DNA of 64,000 bases from Cystobacter fuscus DSM 2262 (GTDB lineage: Bacteria > Myxococcota > Myxococcia > Myxococcales > Myxococcaceae), in assembly GCF_000335475.2 (NCBI RefSeq), contig NZ_ANAH02000010.1, positions 62,001 through 126,000 on the forward strand, in the 5' to 3' direction. Both the position numbers and the translations under genes were made by a program. This document shows positions 20,131-28,995 of the stretch, piece after piece. Under the pieces are notes generated by a model. It worked only from the letters and a program-made list of their open reading frames with translations, had not been told where the DNA came from and ran no database searches. Every line of letters begins with the position of its first letter. Positions within the stretch are counted from its first letter, which is position 1.

Positions 20131-21633
20131 ATGGCAGGCGGGCACAAGGACACAGCGGGGGGAGGCGAGGGCGCCGCGGGGCGGGCGGGGCGGGAGAACG
20201 AGCCGGACACGTCTTCGGGGTGGAATCCGCCCTACCGCGAGCCCAAGGCGCTGCGCGTGCAGCGCGAGGGCATCGAGGATCTGGTGTCCCCGCTGTATCC
20301 AGACCGGGCCTACATCTTCGGGCGGTCGCCGGAGTCCACCGTGGTCTTCTCCCACGAGGCGGTGAGCCGGCAGCACGGGCGCCTGTCGCTGCGCGAGGAT
20401 CGCCGCTGGGTGTACCGGGACCTCGACTCGAAGAATGGCAGCTACGTGGGCCGCCCGGACGTGCCCGGCAAGGAGACCCGGGTGCGCTTCCAGCGCCTCA
20501 CCCCCTCGAAGGATCGGGTGCTCGAGGCGGGGGACATGGTGCTTTTGGGCAACGGCAAGAGCCGCCTCACCCTGCTGGCCGAGATGCCCCTGGAGGGTGG
20601 GGCCCGTCCCCACACCACACCGCGTGTCTCCTCGGCCACGGTGCAGCTCGAGCGCTCCATCGACCGGTGCGCGCGCCACCCGCTGCCGGTGTTCCTCCGG
20701 GGCGACTCGGGCACGGGCAAGACGTTCATCGCGCGGGAAATCCACCGCCGCGGCGGTCTGGAGGGCAGCTTCGTCATCCTCAACTGTGGGCGGCTGCCAC
20801 AGGATCCCGCCTCGCTCACGAGTGAATTGCTCGGGCATCTCAAGGGCGCGTACACGGGCGCCTCGCTCGCGCGCGTGGGCAAGCTCTATGGGGCCAACGG
20901 CGGCACGCTCTTCCTGGACGAGGTGGAGTTCCTGCCGCGCATCGCCCAGGACTTCCTCGTGGACGTGCTGGAGGGCACCGGGAGCCTCGCGCCGCTGGGC
21001 GCTCCGGCGGACTTCCGCGAGCCCCCGCCCCGCTTCCGCCTCATCTCCGCCTCCAAGGTGCCGCTGCGGCAGACGGACTTGCGGCCGGACCTGGCGCAGC
21101 GGCTCGCCGCGGGCGACTTCATCATCCTGCCCACGCTCGAGGAGCGGCGCGAGGACATCCCCCACCTCGTCGCCACCTTCCTGCACCGGCTCAAGGTCGA
21201 GCAGCAGTACGACGCCCAGCTCACCCCCGAGGCGCTCGACTTCCTCGCGCGGGCGAACTGGCCCGGGCAGATCCGCGAGCTGGAGTCCACCGTGCGCACG
21301 GTGGTGGCGCGCGAGGCGGCCCAGCAGTCCCTGGAGGGCAACGCGAGCGCGCCGGCCCTCATCTCGCTCGAGGCGGTGCGCTCCTATCTGGAGCAGCGCG
21401 CGTTGGGCTTCGGAGGCGCGCTGGGGCCGCTGGCGCCGCTGCTCCTGCCGATGACGGGCTCCTCCCCGGTGGAGTCCCTGGCGCCCGTGCGCAAGCGACC
21501 CAGTGCCCTGACCGTCCAGGACATCCAGGAGGCCCTGGCCCGGCAGGGTGGCAACAAGACCCGGACCGCGGCGGACCTGGGCATCGCGCTCAACACGCTC
21601 AAGGCCCGGATGAAGGCGTTGGGGATGTCGTGA
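20131..21633 (+). CDS. Sigma-54-dependent transcriptional activator with FHA sensor domain
   Basis: A 500-residue enhancer-binding protein. The N-terminal FHA domain (about 55-150: 'YIFGRSPESTVVFSHEAVSR', 'LDSKNGSYVGR') replaces the usual receiver, so it likely reads serine/threonine kinase signals. The AAA+ domain has Walker A 'GDSGTGKTFIAREIH' (near 190), the sigma-54 contact loop as 'GAYTGA' (Phe to Tyr, an accepted variant), Walker B 'GGTLFLDEVEFL' and an arginine finger region. A Fis-type helix-turn-helix ends the protein ('KTRTAADLGIALNTLKARMK'). Such FHA activators are a myxobacterial speciality in development. Targets unknown; one candidate sigma-54 promoter lies at 45888-45904. Confidence 0.9.
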   Translation: MAGGHKDTAGGGEGAAGRAGRENEPDTSSGWNPPYREPKALRVQREGIEDLVSPLYPDRAYIFGRSPESTVVFSHEAVSRQHGRLSLREDRRWVYRDLDSKNGSYVGRPDVPGKETRVRFQRLTPSKDRVLEAGDMVLLGNGKSRLTLLAEMPLEGGARPHTTPRVSSATVQLERSIDRCARHPLPVFLRGDSGTGKTFIAREIHRRGGLEGSFVILNCGRLPQDPASLTSELLGHLKGAYTGASLARVGKLYGANGGTLFLDEVEFLPRIAQDFLVDVLEGTGSLAPLGAPADFREPPPRFRLISASKVPLRQTDLRPDLAQRLAAGDFIILPTLEERREDIPHLVATFLHRLKVEQQYDAQLTPEALDFLARANWPGQIRELESTVRTVVAREAAQQSLEGNASAPALISLEAVRSYLEQRALGFGGALGPLAPLLLPMTGSSPVESLAPVRKRPSALTVQDIQEALARQGGNKTRTAADLGIALNTLKARMKALGMS

Positions 21634-21640
21634 GCGGGGG

Positions 21641-22141
21641 CTAGCGCCGCACCACCCGGTTGCGCCCGGCCTGCTTCGCCTGGAGACAGGACGCCTCGGC
21701 CGCGTCCAGCAGGTTGCCATACGGCTCCTGGGGCCGCATCGCCGCGACGCCCACCGACACCGTGAGGTGGAAGCCGCCCGGCTCCGGGCCGAATCGCCTC
21801 GCCGCGAACCGGCGGCACATGCGCTGCGCGAGCCGCTCGCCCATGTCCGGGGTCACCGCGTAGAGCAGCGCCGCGAAGGCGTCCCCCTCCATGCGCCCGA
21901 TGGGCCCGCGCCCGTCCAGCTCCGCGGCGAGCTCGTCCACCAGCGCGCTCAACGCCGTGTCCATCGCCTCGCGGCCGTGCGCGTCGTTGCCCTCCTGGGT
22001 CTCATCCACGTCCACCCACAGCAGCGTGAGCGGCAGCCGCGCCAGGTGCGCGTCCGACACGGCGCGCGCCAGCAACTCCTCGAAGTAGGGCCGCAGGTAG
22101 GCGCCCGTCCGGGGACACACCTGGGGGGCGCGTTCGCTCAT
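21641..22141 (-). CDS. Degenerate GGDEF domain protein
   Basis: A 166-residue soluble protein consisting of one GGDEF fold: N-terminal 'CPRTGAYLRPYFEELLARA', the metal loop 'LLWVDVDETQEGND', the signature region 'GRMEGDAFAALLYA' and the end 'LDAAEASCLQAKQAGRNRV'. The catalytic GG[DE]EF motif reads EGDAF, so the first Gly and the key Glu are lost. Diguanylate cyclase activity is therefore unlikely; it may bind nucleotide or act through protein contacts. The gene lies 9 bases from the next one (EcsC-like) on the same strand and 7 bases from a convergent stop. Confidence 0.75.
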   Translation of the reverse strand: MSERAPQVCPRTGAYLRPYFEELLARAVSDAHLARLPLTLLWVDVDETQEGNDAHGREAMDTALSALVDELAAELDGRGPIGRMEGDAFAALLYAVTPDMGERLAQRMCRRFAARRFGPEPGGFHLTVSVGVAAMRPQEPYGNLLDAAEASCLQAKQAGRNRVVRR

Positions 22142-22150
22142 CGGCGGCTC

Positions 22151-22762
22151 TCACTTGTGCGAGGCGGCGCGTGTCTTCGCGTGCGCCTTGTGGAAGCCCT
22201 CGTAGAAGCGCACCGCGTTGTCGCCCACCGTTTGGATGTGCTTGTTGTTGAGGTACGCCGTCACCGGCCCGGCCACCAGGGGCATCGCCCGTCCGAGCGT
22301 CTGCATGCCCCCCTTCTTGAGCAGCACCTCGGCCACCTTGCCCAGCACCCGCGGCCCCGAGCGCTGGATGGTTCCCACGCCCGTCGTGTAGCCGTACAGG
22401 TCCAACAGCTCGTTGAGCGCGTGCGTGCCCTTGAGGTTCACCTTGTACAGCGTGGCCACGTCCACGAGCAGCGTGAGCTGCAGCCACGCCATCACCGTCA
22501 AATCCACGGGCAGCCCCATGAGCCCGAAGGCACCGAAGATGCCCCCGGTCATGCTCGCCACGTGCTTCTTCTCGTCGATGAGCCGCTGGGCCCGCTCGCG
22601 CACGCCCGCGGACGGGTAGCGCTGCTCCAGCTCCAGCACCCGCTTGCGCGCGCGCGGCACCTCCTGCTGCACCAGGTCCGTGAGCTTCGTGTCCGCCAGC
22701 TTCTTCAGCTCCGCGGGGGTGAGCTTCTTCACCGTGTCGGCGATGGGATCATAGAACGCCAT
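22151..22762 (-). CDS. EcsC-family protein
   Basis: A 203-residue protein. The middle part has Gly-rich hydrophobic segments, 'MTGGIFGAFGLMGLPVDLTV' and 'WLQLTLLVDVATLYKVNL', which match the EcsC/DUF-type pattern of membrane-associated proteins. The ends are Lys-rich. EcsC proteins accompany ABC transporters in Firmicutes, but in proteobacteria their role is unknown, and no transporter is adjacent here. It sits 9 bases upstream of the degenerate GGDEF gene in one operon, and follows a lipoprotein gene with a 15-base gap. Confidence 0.6.
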   Translation of the reverse strand: MAFYDPIADTVKKLTPAELKKLADTKLTDLVQQEVPRARKRVLELEQRYPSAGVRERAQRLIDEKKHVASMTGGIFGAFGLMGLPVDLTVMAWLQLTLLVDVATLYKVNLKGTHALNELLDLYGYTTGVGTIQRSGPRVLGKVAEVLLKKGGMQTLGRAMPLVAGPVTAYLNNKHIQTVGDNAVRFYEGFHKAHAKTRAASHK

Positions 22763-22777
22763 GCTGCCCTCCTCCCC

Positions 22778-23221
22778 TCAATAACCCTGCTCCTCGAGGT
22801 ACAGGTCCACCAGCGCCGCTTCCTCGTACCAGGCATGCCGCATCTCCACCTGGAACCAGCGCGAGTCCGGCTTCGTCGAGCGCACCTCGAGCTTCACCTG
22901 GTCGGGCGCCGTGTCGATGACCACCGCCCGGGCCTTGCACGCCGGCCCCGGCTCCTCGCCATAGCCGTCCTCCAGGCACACCTCGTCGCCCACGGCCAGC
23001 CGCCGCGTGTACTCGGTCGCCAGGTAGCGGGCCTCGTCACACGGGCCGCGCACCGACGAGCGCCCATGCTGCTCGCAGCGATCCTTCAGCGGCGCGCGCA
23101 CCACCTTCACCGAGCCCACCAATGGATCATCGTCGTTGGGGTTGGGACGGAACGCCTCGCGGCTCGTCCCACAGCCGACGAGCATCCCCACCAGGACCGC
23201 GCCTGCCCACGTCCACTTCAT
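22778..23221 (-). CDS. Putative lipoprotein of unknown function
   Basis: The ATG at 23221 is used because it directly opens a lipoprotein signal, 'MKWTWAGAVLVGMLVGCGTS' with lipobox LVGC, and a purine-rich site precedes it. The 147-residue product has a mature domain with several Cys ('LKDRCEQHGRSSVRGPCDEA', 'DEVCLEDGYGEEPGPACKA') that may form disulfides in the envelope, and a C-terminal strand-rich part. No family is recognised. It precedes the EcsC-like gene by 15 bases and is probably co-transcribed with it. Confidence 0.7.
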   Translation of the reverse strand: MKWTWAGAVLVGMLVGCGTSREAFRPNPNDDDPLVGSVKVVRAPLKDRCEQHGRSSVRGPCDEARYLATEYTRRLAVGDEVCLEDGYGEEPGPACKARAVVIDTAPDQVKLEVRSTKPDSRWFQVEMRHAWYEEAALVDLYLEEQGY

Positions 23222-23322
23222 CTCGTCCCTCGCCTCTCGAAGCGCCTCCGCGCGCCCCTCGCGCGCGAGCATGGCAAGCCCGCGCGGGAGCGTAAAGCGG
23301 AGCGAGGCGGACGGGACGTGCT

Positions 23323-23715
23323 TCAGGCGATGCGCCGCGCCGGGCCCGGAATCTCCTCCGTCACCCCGGGCACGATGCGGTTGGCGGCGTCCACGAACAC
23401 CACCGTCGGCTTCCAGTTCCTCGCCTCGTTCTCCTCCACCTCGGCGAACGTGGCGATGATGACCAGGTCCCCCGGCTTGTTCAGGTGCGCGGCGGCGCCA
23501 TTGATGCAGATGACGCCGCTGCCCGCCTCACCCTCCAGGGCGTACGTCTCCAGGCGGGTGCCTTGCGTCACGTTCCACACCGCCACCTTCTCGAAGGGGA
23601 GGATGTCGGCGGCGCGCAAGAGGTTCCGGTCGATCGTGACCGAGCCCTCGTAATCCAGATCGGCCTGGGTCACGGTCGCGCGGTGGATTTTGGACTTGAA
23701 GAGGATTCGGCGCAT
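23323..23715 (-). CDS. panD: Aspartate 1-decarboxylase proenzyme
   Basis: A 130-residue PanD, which makes beta-alanine from aspartate for pantothenate and coenzyme A. The self-cleavage site is G24-S25 in '[15 protein letters not shown]'; Ser25 becomes the pyruvoyl cofactor. Conserved '[19 protein letters not shown]' and '[12 protein letters not shown]' are present. The ATG at 23715 gives the normal family N-terminus '[20 protein letters not shown]', whereas upstream starts would add 12 or more unconserved residues. It stands alone between a lipoprotein gene and a LEA-like gene, with no panB or panC beside it. Confidence 0.95.
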   Translation of the reverse strand: MRRILFKSKIHRATVTQADLDYEGSVTIDRNLLRAADILPFEKVAVWNVTQGTRLETYALEGEAGSGVICINGAAAHLNKPGDLVIIATFAEVEENEARNWKPTVVFVDAANRIVPGVTEEIPGPARRIA

Positions 23716-23824
23716 GGCGGATGTCGGGGTCCGTGGGGAATTCCGGCGCAACCGTAACGGGGGATGCGCCGGGGAACAACCGACAACACCTCGTCCGCCA
23801 GCCTGCCCTCCTCTCCGCCGCGAA

Positions 23825-24664
23825 CTACTTCCGGAAATTCAGGAGTTGGGAGATGTCCATCGGCACGTTCTGGGAGCCGGACTGCAACTGGCCGTCGAGC
23901 ATCACCTGGGCGTTGCCCCCCGAGCGCAGGGCATTGGCCGCGGACAGGGCGCTGGCGAAGTTGATCTTCAGGGGCAGGGTGAGCTCCTTGGTGCCACCGG
24001 GCTCGAGCATGCCGAGGTTGCCCGTGGCGAGGTTGCCCACGTTGGCGCCCGCCACCTTGAGCGCGCCGCCGATGCCCGCCACCGGCAGGGCGAAGCTGTT
24101 GCGGTTCTTCACCACCAGGGGGAACTCCACCGTGGCGCCCTGCACGGTGACGTTGGTGATGCGCGGCGACTGGAACTGCACCTGGGGAATCTTGGGGACC
24201 TCGAAGGTGCCCTCGTGCTCCAGGGGGAAGCTGAGCACGCCCAGCGGCGTCTTCACGCCGAGGCTGCCCTGGGCCTTGTAGCGGGCGCTGTCCTTGTTGA
24301 GGAACGTCGTCACCACCGGCGCGATGTCCGCGAAGCGCACGTTGGCGGGGAAGACGAGCTCCGACTTGCCGTTGGCCTTGAGGTTGAGGCCCTTGGCGGG
24401 CGTGCCCGCCACCACCTGCTTGTCCTCGACGAAGAAGGCGTAGCTGATCGACGCGAGGCTGAGGCCCAGCGGGTTGGGGTTGTTGAGCTGGTAGACGAGG
24501 TCGACGGTGGCGTCGGAGAGCGAGGCCTGGGACAGGCGCGCCGTCTTGAAGGTGAGGGTGGGCTTCTTGAAGGCATTCTTGGCCATCTTCTGCAGCGCGG
24601 CGCAGCCGGTGCCGAGCGAGAGGCCAAGGACAGCGAGGAGGAGGAAGGTTCGATTCGTCTTCAT
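23825..24664 (-). CDS. LEA type 2 (WHy-domain) lipoprotein
   Basis: A 279-residue protein with lipoprotein signal '[20 protein letters not shown]' and lipidated Cys21. The mature part has two LEA14/WHy-type beta-sandwich units: '[20 protein letters not shown]', with the diagnostic NPNP, and a second unit around '[20 protein letters not shown]'. Such proteins are linked to desiccation and stress tolerance, which would suit a spore former, although the bacterial function is unproven. It is expected in the outer or inner membrane facing the periplasm. The gene is divergent from the peptidase-like hydrolase that starts 99 bases away. Confidence 0.8.
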   Translation of the reverse strand: MKTNRTFLLLAVLGLSLGTGCAALQKMAKNAFKKPTLTFKTARLSQASLSDATVDLVYQLNNPNPLGLSLASISYAFFVEDKQVVAGTPAKGLNLKANGKSELVFPANVRFADIAPVVTTFLNKDSARYKAQGSLGVKTPLGVLSFPLEHEGTFEVPKIPQVQFQSPRITNVTVQGATVEFPLVVKNRNSFALPVAGIGGALKVAGANVGNLATGNLGMLEPGGTKELTLPLKINFASALSAANALRSGGNAQVMLDGQLQSGSQNVPMDISQLLNFRK

Positions 24665-24763
24665 GGGTAGGGAGGCGGACGGGAAGAGCGCCGGGGCCAT
24701 TCAATCGCCCCTCGCGCGGGCCGTCACCGGGACAGTGCACCGGGTGGGGGGCGATGGTAAGTC

Positions 24764-26251
24764 TTGAGCACCTTGAGACCGCGCGAATTCCGCTGGTTGT
24801 CCGTCCTGCTCGGCGCCTTGTTGTCGCTGTCCGCCTGCTCCCGGAGCGCGGGCGGGGAGTCCAACCGTACGCTGCCGCTCGCTCCGTGCCGCCTGGAGGG
24901 CGTGGGAAGGCAGGCCCTGTGCGGCACCCTGGAGGTGTGGGAGGACCGCGCGGCGAAGCAGGGGCGCAAGGTGCCCTTGAAGGTCGTGGTGGTGCCCGCG
25001 CTCGCCTCCTCGCCCCTGTCGGATCCGCTGGTGCTCCTGGCCGGCGGCCCCGGACAGGGCGCCGCGAAGCTGGCCGGGCAGGTGATGCCGCTGCTCGAGC
25101 GCATCCAACGCCAGAGGGATCTCGTCTTCGTGGACCAGCGCGGTACCGGCGACTCCCGGCCGCTCGAGTGCGATCCCATCCCGCCCACCGCGCCGCTCAC
25201 CGAGCAGTTCGACGACACCTTCCGCGAGAAGGAGGTGCGCGCGTGCCTGGCCAGCTACGACGCGGACGTGCGCCTGTACACCACACCCATCGCCATGGAT
25301 GACCTGGACGAGGTGCGCGCGGCGCTCGGCTACGACAAGCTCAACCTCTGGGGCGTGTCCTACGGCACCCGCGCCGCGCTCGTGTACCTGCGCCAGCACC
25401 CCGAGCACGTGCGCACCGTCATCCTCGATGGCGTGGCGCCCCTGTCGCTCGTGCTCCCCCTCTACGTCGCGCGCGACGGCCAGCGCTCGTTGGACTTGCT
25501 GCTCACGAGCTGCGAGCAGGACGCGGTGTGCTCGCACCGCTACCCGAACCTGCGCGACCGCTTCACCACGCTCCTGGAGAGCCTGGCGCGTGAGCCCCTG
25601 AAGACCCGCGTGCAGCACCCCCTCACCGGCGCCCTCGAGGACGTGACCCTCACCCGCACGGCCTTCGTGGGCGCGCTGCACTCCCTGCTCTACATGCCCG
25701 AGACGGCCGCCATGCTCCCGCTCGTGGTGGACCGCGCCACCCAGGGCGACTGGGGCCCCTTCGTCGCCCTCTACGTCACCATGCACGGCAACCTCGAGCG
25801 GAACATGAGCCGGGGCATGTACCTGTCCGTGGTGTGCTCCGAGGACGTGCCCCTCATCACCGAGGAGGCCCTCGTGCGCGAGACGCGCGGCTCCTGGATG
25901 GGCGAGCGCGAGCTGCGCGACACGCTCAAGACGTGTGAGCTGTGGCCCCGGGGCAGCGTGCCCGCGGGCTACCGGGAGCCGGTGACGTCGGACGTGCCGG
26001 TGCTGCTCCTGTCCGGGGAGCTGGATCCCGTGACGCCGCCCCAGTGGGCCGAGGACGCGAAGAAGACGCTGTCCAACAGCCTGCACGTGGTGCTGCCCGG
26101 CGTGGGCCATGGGACGAGCTCCGTCGGGTGCGCGCGCACCCTCATGGCGGACTTCCTGACGCGCGGGAGCGTGAAGGGACTCGAGCCCAAGTGCCGCGAG
26201 AGCCTGGCCCGTCCTCCCTTCTTCACCTCCTTCGCGGGGCCGGTGCCATGA
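24764..26251 (+). CDS. Secreted alpha/beta hydrolase, S33 aminopeptidase-like lipoprotein
   Basis: A 495-residue lipoprotein (signal 'WLSVLLGALLSLSACSRS', lipobox LSAC) from TTG 24764; a second TTG at 24773 is equally possible. It has the alpha/beta hydrolase core 'VLLAGGPGQGA' (oxyanion HGGPG-like), 'VDQRGTGDSRPLECD', nucleophile elbow 'WGVSYGTRAALVYL' (Ser near 197) and a TAP-like C-terminal part 'VLLLSGELDPVTPPQWAED' and 'PGVGHGTS' with the catalytic Asp and His. This is the arrangement of proline iminopeptidase and tripeptidyl aminopeptidases. Its stop overlaps the start of an ABC ATPase (ATGA), so the three genes are coupled. Confidence 0.85.
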   Translation: MSTLRPREFRWLSVLLGALLSLSACSRSAGGESNRTLPLAPCRLEGVGRQALCGTLEVWEDRAAKQGRKVPLKVVVVPALASSPLSDPLVLLAGGPGQGAAKLAGQVMPLLERIQRQRDLVFVDQRGTGDSRPLECDPIPPTAPLTEQFDDTFREKEVRACLASYDADVRLYTTPIAMDDLDEVRAALGYDKLNLWGVSYGTRAALVYLRQHPEHVRTVILDGVAPLSLVLPLYVARDGQRSLDLLLTSCEQDAVCSHRYPNLRDRFTTLLESLAREPLKTRVQHPLTGALEDVTLTRTAFVGALHSLLYMPETAAMLPLVVDRATQGDWGPFVALYVTMHGNLERNMSRGMYLSVVCSEDVPLITEEALVRETRGSWMGERELRDTLKTCELWPRGSVPAGYREPVTSDVPVLLLSGELDPVTPPQWAEDAKKTLSNSLHVVLPGVGHGTSSVGCARTLMADFLTRGSVKGLEPKCRESLARPPFFTSFAGPVP

Positions 26252-26982
26252 TCGACGTGACGAACCTGCACAAGCGCTTCGGCGCGGTGACGGCCGTGGA
26301 GGACGTGAGCTTCCGCGCCGAGGACGGCGTGGTGACGGGGCTGCTCGGGCCCAACGGCGCGGGCAAGACGACCACCCTGCGCATGCTCTACTCGCTCATC
26401 CGCCCGGACCGGGGCAGCGTGAAGGTGGACGGCCTGGACGTCGCCGAGCGCCCCCTGGACGTGCGCCGCGCCCTGGGCGTGCTGCCCGACGCCCGCGGCC
26501 TCTACCCGCGCCTCACCGCGCGCGAGCACGTGCGCTACACCGGGGAGTTGCACGGCCTGTCCGGCGCGGCGCTCGACTCGCGCATCGCCGAGCTGGTGGA
26601 GCTGCTCGACATGAAGGACATCGCCGACCGGCGCACCGAGGGCTTCAGCCAGGGAGAGCGCATGAAGGTGGCGTTGGCGCGGGCGCTCGTGCACGGGCCG
26701 CGCAACGTGCTGCTGGACGAGCCCACCAACGGCCTGGACGTGATGAGCACGCGCGCGGTGCGCACGCTCATCCGCCGCCTGCGCGAGCAGGGCCACTGCA
26801 TCGTGTTCTCCAGCCACGTGATGCAGGAGGTGGCCGCGCTGTGCGACCGCATCGTGGTGGTGGCGCGCGGCCGCGTGGTGGCGGACGGCACCCCGGACGA
26901 GCTGCGCGCGCGCACGGGCAGGGAGAACCTCGAGGAGGCGTTCGTGGCGATCATCGGCAGTGACCAGGGGTTGATGCTATGA
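26248..26982 (+). CDS. ABC transporter ATP-binding protein (NatA-like)
   Basis: A 244-residue ATPase with Walker A 'LLGPNGAGKTTTLRML' (near 34-49), signature 'FSQGERMKVALARALVH', Walker B 'NVLLDEPTNGLD' and the H-loop 'IVFSSHV'. Its short regulatory tail and close match to the DRI family suggest sodium or drug export (NatA/CcmA type). The ATG overlaps the stop of the upstream hydrolase and its own stop overlaps the permease start, so hydrolase, ATPase and permease are translated in step. Substrate unknown; peptides or lipids are possible given the hydrolase. Confidence 0.92.
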   Translation: MIDVTNLHKRFGAVTAVEDVSFRAEDGVVTGLLGPNGAGKTTTLRMLYSLIRPDRGSVKVDGLDVAERPLDVRRALGVLPDARGLYPRLTAREHVRYTGELHGLSGAALDSRIAELVELLDMKDIADRRTEGFSQGERMKVALARALVHGPRNVLLDEPTNGLDVMSTRAVRTLIRRLREQGHCIVFSSHVMQEVAALCDRIVVVARGRVVADGTPDELRARTGRENLEEAFVAIIGSDQGLML

Positions 26983-28151
26983 AGTCGCTGCTGTCCACGG
27001 TGTTCCGCAAGGAGATGCGCGACCACCTGCGCGACCACCGCTCGGTGTGGAGCGCGGTGGGCATGACCCTGCTGGGGCCCCTCCTCTTCGGGGTCATGTT
27101 CACGGTCATGGCCTCCTGGCTCAACAAGGACAAGCCCCTGGAGCTGCCCGTGCTGGGCCGCTCCCATGCCCCGAGCCTCGTCGCCTACCTGGAGCGCTCC
27201 GGCGCCACGCTCACCGAGCCTCCCGCGGACTACGAGGCGCGCATCCAGGCGGGCAAGCTGGACACGGTGCTCATCATCCCCGAGGACTACGGCGAGGACT
27301 TCGCCGCGGGCCGCACCGCCAAGGTGCACCTCGTCATGGACAACTCGCGCAACCAGGCGCGCACCACCATCCGCCGGGTGCAGCAGTTGATCAACGGGTA
27401 CTCGGGCCTGCTGGGCGCGCAGCGGCTGCTCGCGCGCGGGGTGGCGCCGGAGCTCGCCTCGCCCGTCAAGATCGAGGAGGTGGACCTGTCCACGCCGGAG
27501 CGGCTGGCGGCGAGCCTGCTGTCCATCATCCCCATCTTCCTCGTGTTCGCCGCCTTCTCGGGCGGGATGAACGTGGCCATCGACGCCATGGCGGGCGAGC
27601 GCGAGCGTGGCTCGCTGGAGTCCCTGCTGCTCAATCCCGTGCGGCGCGAGGCGCTGGTGGTGGGCAAGTGGCTCGCCGCCGTGGTGTTCGCCATCGCGGC
27701 GACGACGCTGTGCCTCGTGGCCTTCCTCCTGGTGATGAACCGGGTGCCCCTGCAGGACCTGGGCGTGAAGGTGCGGTTGGACGCGCTCGCGGTGCTGGGC
27801 CTGTGGGCGGGCGTGCTGCCCCTGGCGCTCATGGCCTCGGCGGGACAGATGCTCCTGTCCACCTTCGCGCGCTCCTTCAAGGAAGCGCAGACGTACATGC
27901 AGATGTTGTCGCTCCTGCCCACGCTGCCCGGCATGGTGCTGGTGCTCTCGCCCGTGCAGAGCCAGACGTGGATGTTCGCCGTGCCGGTGCTGGGTCAGGA
28001 GATGCTCGTGCAGGAGTTGATGCGCGGCGAGCCCCTCGGCCCCATGCCCTTCGTGCTGGGGCTCGTGAGCTGCACGGCGCTCGCGCTGGTGTTCCTCGCG
28101 TGGACGGCCCGCCTGCTGCGCGACGAGCGCATCATCTTCGGCCGCTCCTGA
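26979..28151 (+). CDS. ABC-2 type transporter permease (NatB-like)
   Basis: A 390-residue permease. It opens with 'FRKEMRDHLRDHRSVWSAVG', the usual amphipathic elbow, and TM1. A large extracytoplasmic domain (about 55-180) follows, then five more helices from about 183, including 'GGMNVAIDAMAGERERGSLE', the conserved coupling segment of ABC-2 exporters. It pairs with the ATPase upstream through an ATGA overlap at 26979. The large external loop places it in the NatB/YhaP branch. A separate alpha/beta hydrolase follows after 9 bases. Confidence 0.88.
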   Translation: MKSLLSTVFRKEMRDHLRDHRSVWSAVGMTLLGPLLFGVMFTVMASWLNKDKPLELPVLGRSHAPSLVAYLERSGATLTEPPADYEARIQAGKLDTVLIIPEDYGEDFAAGRTAKVHLVMDNSRNQARTTIRRVQQLINGYSGLLGAQRLLARGVAPELASPVKIEEVDLSTPERLAASLLSIIPIFLVFAAFSGGMNVAIDAMAGERERGSLESLLLNPVRREALVVGKWLAAVVFAIAATTLCLVAFLLVMNRVPLQDLGVKVRLDALAVLGLWAGVLPLALMASAGQMLLSTFARSFKEAQTYMQMLSLLPTLPGMVLVLSPVQSQTWMFAVPVLGQEMLVQELMRGEPLGPMPFVLGLVSCTALALVFLAWTARLLRDERIIFGRS

Positions 28152-28160
28152 GCCGCTCCC

Positions 28161-28964
28161 ATGGTGACGCTGAGCCAGGGACTTCGTGTCGACGGGTGCC
28201 TTCTCCGCTATGCGGACAGCGGAGGAGAAGGAACACCGATCGTGTTCACTCATGGGGCAGGCGCCGACCATCACATGTTCGACGCGCAGTACGATCGGCT
28301 CGCGATGTCGGGACACCGGGTGGTGGTATGGGACATGCGCGGACACGGGGCATCCAGGCCGAATGGTGAACCCTTCACCGGGGAGCGCGCGTGCCGGGAT
28401 CTCATCGCGCTCATCGAGCACCTGCGACTGTTCAAGCCAGTGCTGGCTGGGCTCTCGCTCGGTGGCAATCTCTCCCAGGCGGCCGTTCGGCGGAGCCCCG
28501 GGTCCTACAGGGCCCTCATCGTGATGGGCGCCACCTGGAACACAGGGCCGCTCACCGCCACCGAGCGTTTCCTGCTCAAGCTGGCGGCTCCGTCACTCGC
28601 GTTGGTGCCAGAGTCGAGACTTCCGCTTCTCATGGCACGCGCGTCGGCGGTGACGTCCGCCGCTCGGGAAGACGCGGTTCGCGCGTTCGCGCAGATGAGC
28701 AAGCCGCGGTTCATCGAGGTCTGGAAGGCGACGGTCGGATTCGTCACGCCCGAGCCCTCGTACCGGACTCCACTCCCTCTCTGTTTGATCAGGGGCGCTG
28801 CCGACGAGACGGGAAACATCGCCACCGCGATGCCTCGGTGGGCCGCGGCGGAAGGAATCACCGAACATGTCGTCCCCAATGCGGGGCACCTTGTCAGTCA
28901 GGATGCGCCAGAGGCCGTCACCGCGATCATCGAGAGGTTTGTCTCCACGCTTCCGCGCGCGTGA
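28161..28964 (+). CDS. Alpha/beta hydrolase
   Basis: A soluble 267-residue hydrolase with 'IVFTHGAGADHHMFDAQ' (oxyanion HGAGAD), 'VVVWDMRGHGASRPNG', nucleophile elbow 'LAGLSLGGNLSQAA' (GLSLGG), an Asp in the 'LIRGAADETGN' region and catalytic His in 'VPNAGHLVSQD'. These are the marks of esterases and enol-lactonases; the substrate is not predictable. Third codon positions are visibly less GC-rich than in neighbours (for example ACT, CAT, GGA, GTA), hinting at separate ancestry. It follows the ABC permease by 9 bases but may not belong to that function. Confidence 0.85.
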   Translation: MVTLSQGLRVDGCLLRYADSGGEGTPIVFTHGAGADHHMFDAQYDRLAMSGHRVVVWDMRGHGASRPNGEPFTGERACRDLIALIEHLRLFKPVLAGLSLGGNLSQAAVRRSPGSYRALIVMGATWNTGPLTATERFLLKLAAPSLALVPESRLPLLMARASAVTSAAREDAVRAFAQMSKPRFIEVWKATVGFVTPEPSYRTPLPLCLIRGAADETGNIATAMPRWAAAEGITEHVVPNAGHLVSQDAPEAVTAIIERFVSTLPRA

Positions 28965-28995
28965 GGTGCCGGTCCGGCTGTTTTCGCACGACCGG

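Noticed and set aside
19930-21720. Open frame continuing upstream of the FHA/SUMF1 gene on the minus strand
   Set aside because: It runs antisense through the sigma-54 activator, has low-complexity Arg/Gly/Ala-rich sequence, and a good ribosome site selects GTG 19929.
24754-28964. Peptidase, ABC exporter and hydrolase as a bacteriocin export cluster
   Set aside because: No precursor peptide or modification enzyme is present; the hydrolase is a general S33-type protein.
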